Assembly (NCBI GenBank): GCA_964402115.1
Contig: CAYOBW010000160.1
Coordinates: 1-16,061 of the forward strand
Direction of reading: 5' to 3'
Length of the DNA: 16,061 nt
DNA from: CAYOBW01 sp964402115
GTDB lineage: Bacteria; Verrucomicrobiota; Kiritimatiellia; UBA8416; CAYOBW01
Each line of letters begins with the position of its first letter. Position 1 is the first letter of the stretch. The position numbers and the translations under genes are program-made. This document shows positions 13,843 to 16,061 of this stretch, piece after piece. Below the pieces are notes generated by a model. That model was not told the origin of the DNA, made no database searches, and saw only the letters and a program-made list of their open reading frames with translations.

Positions 13843-14562
13843 TCACTTCTCCCGGGTCCAGTGCACGATGCCGGTGCCCGTCCAGTGGCCGAGCGAGGTG
13901 ATATCCATTTTAGGGTGAGCGATGCCGCGCCAGGTCTTGAGCATGTTCCAATCCTTGATGTCGTCGAACACCAGGATGGGCGGGCGCACGAACGGGACGT
14001 GCCCCAGGTTGGCCAGGAAGGCTTCCTCGAACACGCCATCCTTGGGCCCGTCCACGAAGAACAACTCCGCGTGGCGCAAACGCTCGGTGTGTGCCGCCAG
14101 CACCTCGGGACGGCCCAGGTCTGCCAGCACCTGCGTCAGCCGCCCGTCGGCGTAGTCGCTCTGCTTGAGGCACGTTTCGGGGATGGCGGGCCAGGCGAGC
14201 AGATCGAACGTGGTCAGGCGGCCGTCCGCGGGCAGGTTGTGCTTCAGCGCCAGCGCGGAGAGACCGGTGTGGGTTCCGATCTCGACGATCTGCTTCGGCT
14301 GCAGGATCTTCACCAGGCCGGCGAGCAGCCGGTAGTGCTCCCCAGGCCAGAAATCGGGCCAACGCGGTCCCGTAGGCATGCGCTGGCTGATGACCCCCAA
14401 GTCCATCAGCAGCGCCTGACGGGCGGCCTGCAGCACGAGATCCACCAGGTACGGTGTGGGTTTCCCCGGCTCGTCGTCCGGACTGTACAGCAGCGTCCGC
14501 TTGGTGTGACGCGCCGACACATCCGGCCTGAACAGTAACTCCCACGGCGTGGGCTTAGGCAT
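13843..14562 (-). CDS. Class I SAM-dependent methyltransferase
   Basis: This 239-residue protein has a Rossmann-type SAM-binding motif, IVEIGTHTGLSAL (92-104), followed by TTFDLL, whose Asp is placed to bind the SAM ribose. FFVDGPKDGVFEEAF and ILVFDDIKDW resemble the Methyltransf_24 / CmcI-like group (cephalosporin hydroxylase and sugar O-methyltransferase relatives), in which acidic residues in this area can bind a metal. It is therefore likely an O-methyltransferase acting on a sugar or small metabolite. The ATG at 14562 has a purine-rich ribosome binding site (AAGGGGAAG) and is preferred to a more upstream start at 14739, which would overlap the phosphorylase gene and lacks domain support. 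It faces the glycosyltransferase tail to tail and is divergent from the phosphorylase gene. Proximity suggests, but does not prove, a role in glycan modification. Confidence 0.85.
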   Translation of the reverse strand: MPKPTPWELLFRPDVSARHTKRTLLYSPDDEPGKPTPYLVDLVLQAARQALLMDLGVISQRMPTGPRWPDFWPGEHYRLLAGLVKILQPKQIVEIGTHTGLSALALKHNLPADGRLTTFDLLAWPAIPETCLKQSDYADGRLTQVLADLGRPEVLAAHTERLRHAELFFVDGPKDGVFEEAFLANLGHVPFVRPPILVFDDIKDWNMLKTWRGIAHPKMDITSLGHWTGTGIVHWTREK

Positions 14563-14629
14563 GGCTGCTTCCCCTTTTGCCGCGCAACATCGGCCATCGG
14601 CGCCGCGATTGCAAGCCGTTTGTGCGACA

Positions 14630-14658
14630 TTGACACCCCCGCGGTAATGCGGTATTCC
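14630..14658 (+). promoter_or_regulatory. Promoter for the phosphorylase gene, probably leaderless
   Basis: A perfect consensus -35 (TTGACA, 14630-14635) is followed after the ideal 17 bases by TATTCC (14653-14658), a weak -10 that keeps only the TAT. The expected transcription start, about seven bases after the -10, falls at or next to the ATG at 14666. No ribosome binding site precedes that ATG. Confidence 0.55.
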
Positions 14659-14665
14659 TCGCGCC

Positions 14666-15967
14666 ATGTTACCGCAGTGGACGATCGAGAAGAAGCGCGA
14701 TGGGCAGGCTCTCGCCGCGGAGGATTTGCGCGCTTTCATCGCGGGCTATGCCGACGGCTCCATCGCGGACTACCAGATGTCCGCGCTCGCCATGGCCATC
14801 TACTTCCGGGGCATGTCGTTCGACGAGGTCGCGGTCCTGACCGATGCCATGCTGCATTCCGGCGCCGTGCTCGACACAGCGGGCTTGCACGCCCCAACGT
14901 CGGACAAACATTCGACTGGCGGCATCGGCGACAAGATCTCGCTCCTGCTGGCCCCGCTGGCGGCCTGCTGCGGCGTGGCCGTCCCGATGATCTCCGGGCG
15001 CGGGCTCGGCATCACCGGCGGCACGCTCGACAAACTGGAGGCGATTCCCGGCTACCGCACCGCGCTCTCCGTGCCCGCATTCCTGGACGTCGTGGCCCGC
15101 TGCGGTTGCTCGATCATCGGCCAGACGGCCGACCTGGCGCCGGTGGATCGCAAGCTCTACGCCCTGCGCGACGTGACCGGCACGGTGCCGTCCATTCCCC
15201 TGATCGCCGCCAGCATCATGTCCAAGAAGCTGGCCGAGAACACACAATCGCTGGTGCTGGACGTCAAGTGGGGTTCCGGCGCATTCATGAAGACGATCGA
15301 TCAAGCGCGCGAGCTGGCCCGCACGATGGTCGAAATCGGCCGGCGCATGAACCGGCGGATGACAGCGCTGATCACGGACATGAACCAGCCGCTCGGCCGG
15401 GCTGCCGGCAACGCCGTGGAGATCATAGAGACAATCGACGCGCTCCAAGGCCGCGGGCCCGCCGACATCGTGACCGAAACCATCGAGCTCACCGCGCACA
15501 TGCTGTTGCTTGCCGGGCGGGCCGACGCGCTTCCCGCCGCGAGGGAGCAACTCGGGCGACACCTCGCCTCGGGCGCGGCTTTCGAGAAGTTCAAGGAGAT
15601 GGTGCAACTGCACGGCGGCGATGTGCGTGCCATTGACGATCCGCGCCGCCTGCCGGTGGCGCCGCTGCGTGAGCCGCTCCCCTCGCCTGCGGACGGCTAT
15701 GTGGTGCGCGCGGACGCCGACGCGATCGGCCGGGCCTGCCTCGTACTGGGGGCCGGGCGCCGACTGGTGACAGACCGCGTCAATCACGCCGTCGGCGTGA
15801 CGGATCTGCGCAAGATCGGGGAGCCCATCGCCCGTGGCGAGCCGCTGCTGACGCTTCACGCAGCCGACCTCGCCAGCCTGGCTGAAGCGCGCGCGCTGTT
15901 GACGCCGGCGTTCCGAATCGGCGACGAGCCCGTGGGCGGCCCCGAGCTGATCGTTGAGGTCATGTGA
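14666..15967 (+). CDS. Pyrimidine-nucleoside / thymidine phosphorylase
   Basis: This 433-residue cytoplasmic enzyme is of the family that phosphorolyses thymidine, and often uridine, to the free base and (deoxy)ribose-1-phosphate in nucleoside salvage. The phosphate-binding KHSTGGIGDK (81-90) and the family signature SGRGLGITGGTLDKLEAIPGY (110-130) are intact, and MKTIDQARELARTMVEIG is typical of the central domain. The C-terminal domain (from about 335, LREPLPSPADGYV through GVTDLRKIGEPIARGEPLLTLHA) is the usual pyrimidine-phosphorylase domain. Length is normal. An in-frame stop (TAA) lies shortly upstream and the ATG is the only good start, yet it has no ribosome binding site. I cannot separate deoA-type (thymidine) from pdp-type (broad pyrimidine) specificity, so no symbol is given. 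It runs alone, divergent from the methyltransferase gene, and ends six bases short of the opposing tRNA gene. Confidence 0.95.
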   Translation: MLPQWTIEKKRDGQALAAEDLRAFIAGYADGSIADYQMSALAMAIYFRGMSFDEVAVLTDAMLHSGAVLDTAGLHAPTSDKHSTGGIGDKISLLLAPLAACCGVAVPMISGRGLGITGGTLDKLEAIPGYRTALSVPAFLDVVARCGCSIIGQTADLAPVDRKLYALRDVTGTVPSIPLIAASIMSKKLAENTQSLVLDVKWGSGAFMKTIDQARELARTMVEIGRRMNRRMTALITDMNQPLGRAAGNAVEIIETIDALQGRGPADIVTETIELTAHMLLLAGRADALPAAREQLGRHLASGAAFEKFKEMVQLHGGDVRAIDDPRRLPVAPLREPLPSPADGYVVRADADAIGRACLVLGAGRRLVTDRVNHAVGVTDLRKIGEPIARGEPLLTLHAADLASLAEARALLTPAFRIGDEPVGGPELIVEVM

Positions 15968-15973
15968 GGCATC

Positions 15974-16059
15974 TGGTGCTCGGGAGAGGACTCGAACCTC
16001 CACAGCCTTGCGGCCACTAGCCCCTCAAGCTAGCGTGTCTGCCATTTCACCACCCGAGC
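15974..16059 (-). tRNA. tRNA-Leu (anticodon GAG), CCA encoded
   Basis: Read on the minus strand, the acceptor stem GCTCGGG pairs perfectly with CCCGAGC (16053-16059 with 15978-15984), followed by discriminator A and an encoded CCA (15974-15976). The anticodon stem CTAGC/GCTAG encloses the loop TTGAGGG, giving anticodon GAG, which reads CTC and CTT leucine codons. A long variable arm (TGGCCGCAAGGCTGT region) marks a class II tRNA, as expected for leucine. The T arm GAGGTTCGAGTCCTC is canonical. The gene is complete, two bases from the window edge. Confidence 0.97.
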
Positions 16060-16061
16060 GC

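Noticed and set aside
14669..16003. A 444-codon open frame on the minus strand opposite the phosphorylase gene.
   Set aside because: It overlaps a firmly identified enzyme and extends into the tRNA gene; the composition (Arg/His/Gly-rich) is that of an antisense frame.

Overview
This is a high-GC chromosomal window that reads as ordinary bacterial core genome with some accessory secreted and envelope genes. I see no phage, insertion sequence, CRISPR array or toxin-antitoxin locus. The mix fits a PVC-type bacterium such as Kiritimatiellota, Lentisphaerota or Verrucomicrobiota: a divergent uroporphyrinogen-decarboxylase-like protein, a creatininase-family protein, an RNA-recognition-motif protein, a secreted FecR-like protein, and an RpoD with a long acidic N-terminus. 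That assignment is inferred from gene content only.

Left part (88-3596, minus strand): threonine synthase (thrC), a creatininase-family hydrolase and a URO-D-superfamily protein follow one another with 66-77 base gaps and are probably one transcript. A DJ-1/YajL-type protein (3727-4293) diverges from thrC behind its own candidate promoter. It converges on an RRM protein with an N-terminal membrane segment (4373-4765); a strong hairpin terminator lies between them. Upstream of the RRM gene, on the same strand, is the primary sigma factor rpoD (4904-6844).

Middle part (6845-8805, plus strand): a 421-base intergenic region carries a candidate sigma-70 promoter and a foldable leader. It precedes two secreted proteins, one FecR-like and one Ala/Gly-rich with a run of 16 threonines near its C-terminus. 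A clear intrinsic terminator follows, ending 15 bases before the start of a membrane-anchored PpiD/SurA-like chaperone (8883-10568).

Right part: two different metallo-beta-lactamase-fold hydrolases (10626-11438 and 11494-12165), a small helical/coiled-coil protein translationally coupled to the second one, and a family 4 glycosyltransferase (12632-13807) form a plus-strand series. A class I SAM methyltransferase faces them from the minus strand (13843-14562), so the stretch from about 12.1 to 14.6 kb looks like a small glycan-biosynthesis or modification group. A pyrimidine-nucleoside/thymidine phosphorylase (14666-15967) follows, with a consensus -35 box and a spacing that suggests a leaderless mRNA. 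Six bases after its stop codon lies the 3' end of an opposing tRNA-Leu(GAG).

No clear-cut new multi-gene system stands out. The best candidates for something undescribed are the membrane-tethered RRM protein, the secreted FecR-like/poly-threonine pair with its structured leader and terminator-gated downstream chaperone gene, and the creatininase homologue with a changed metal-ligand position.
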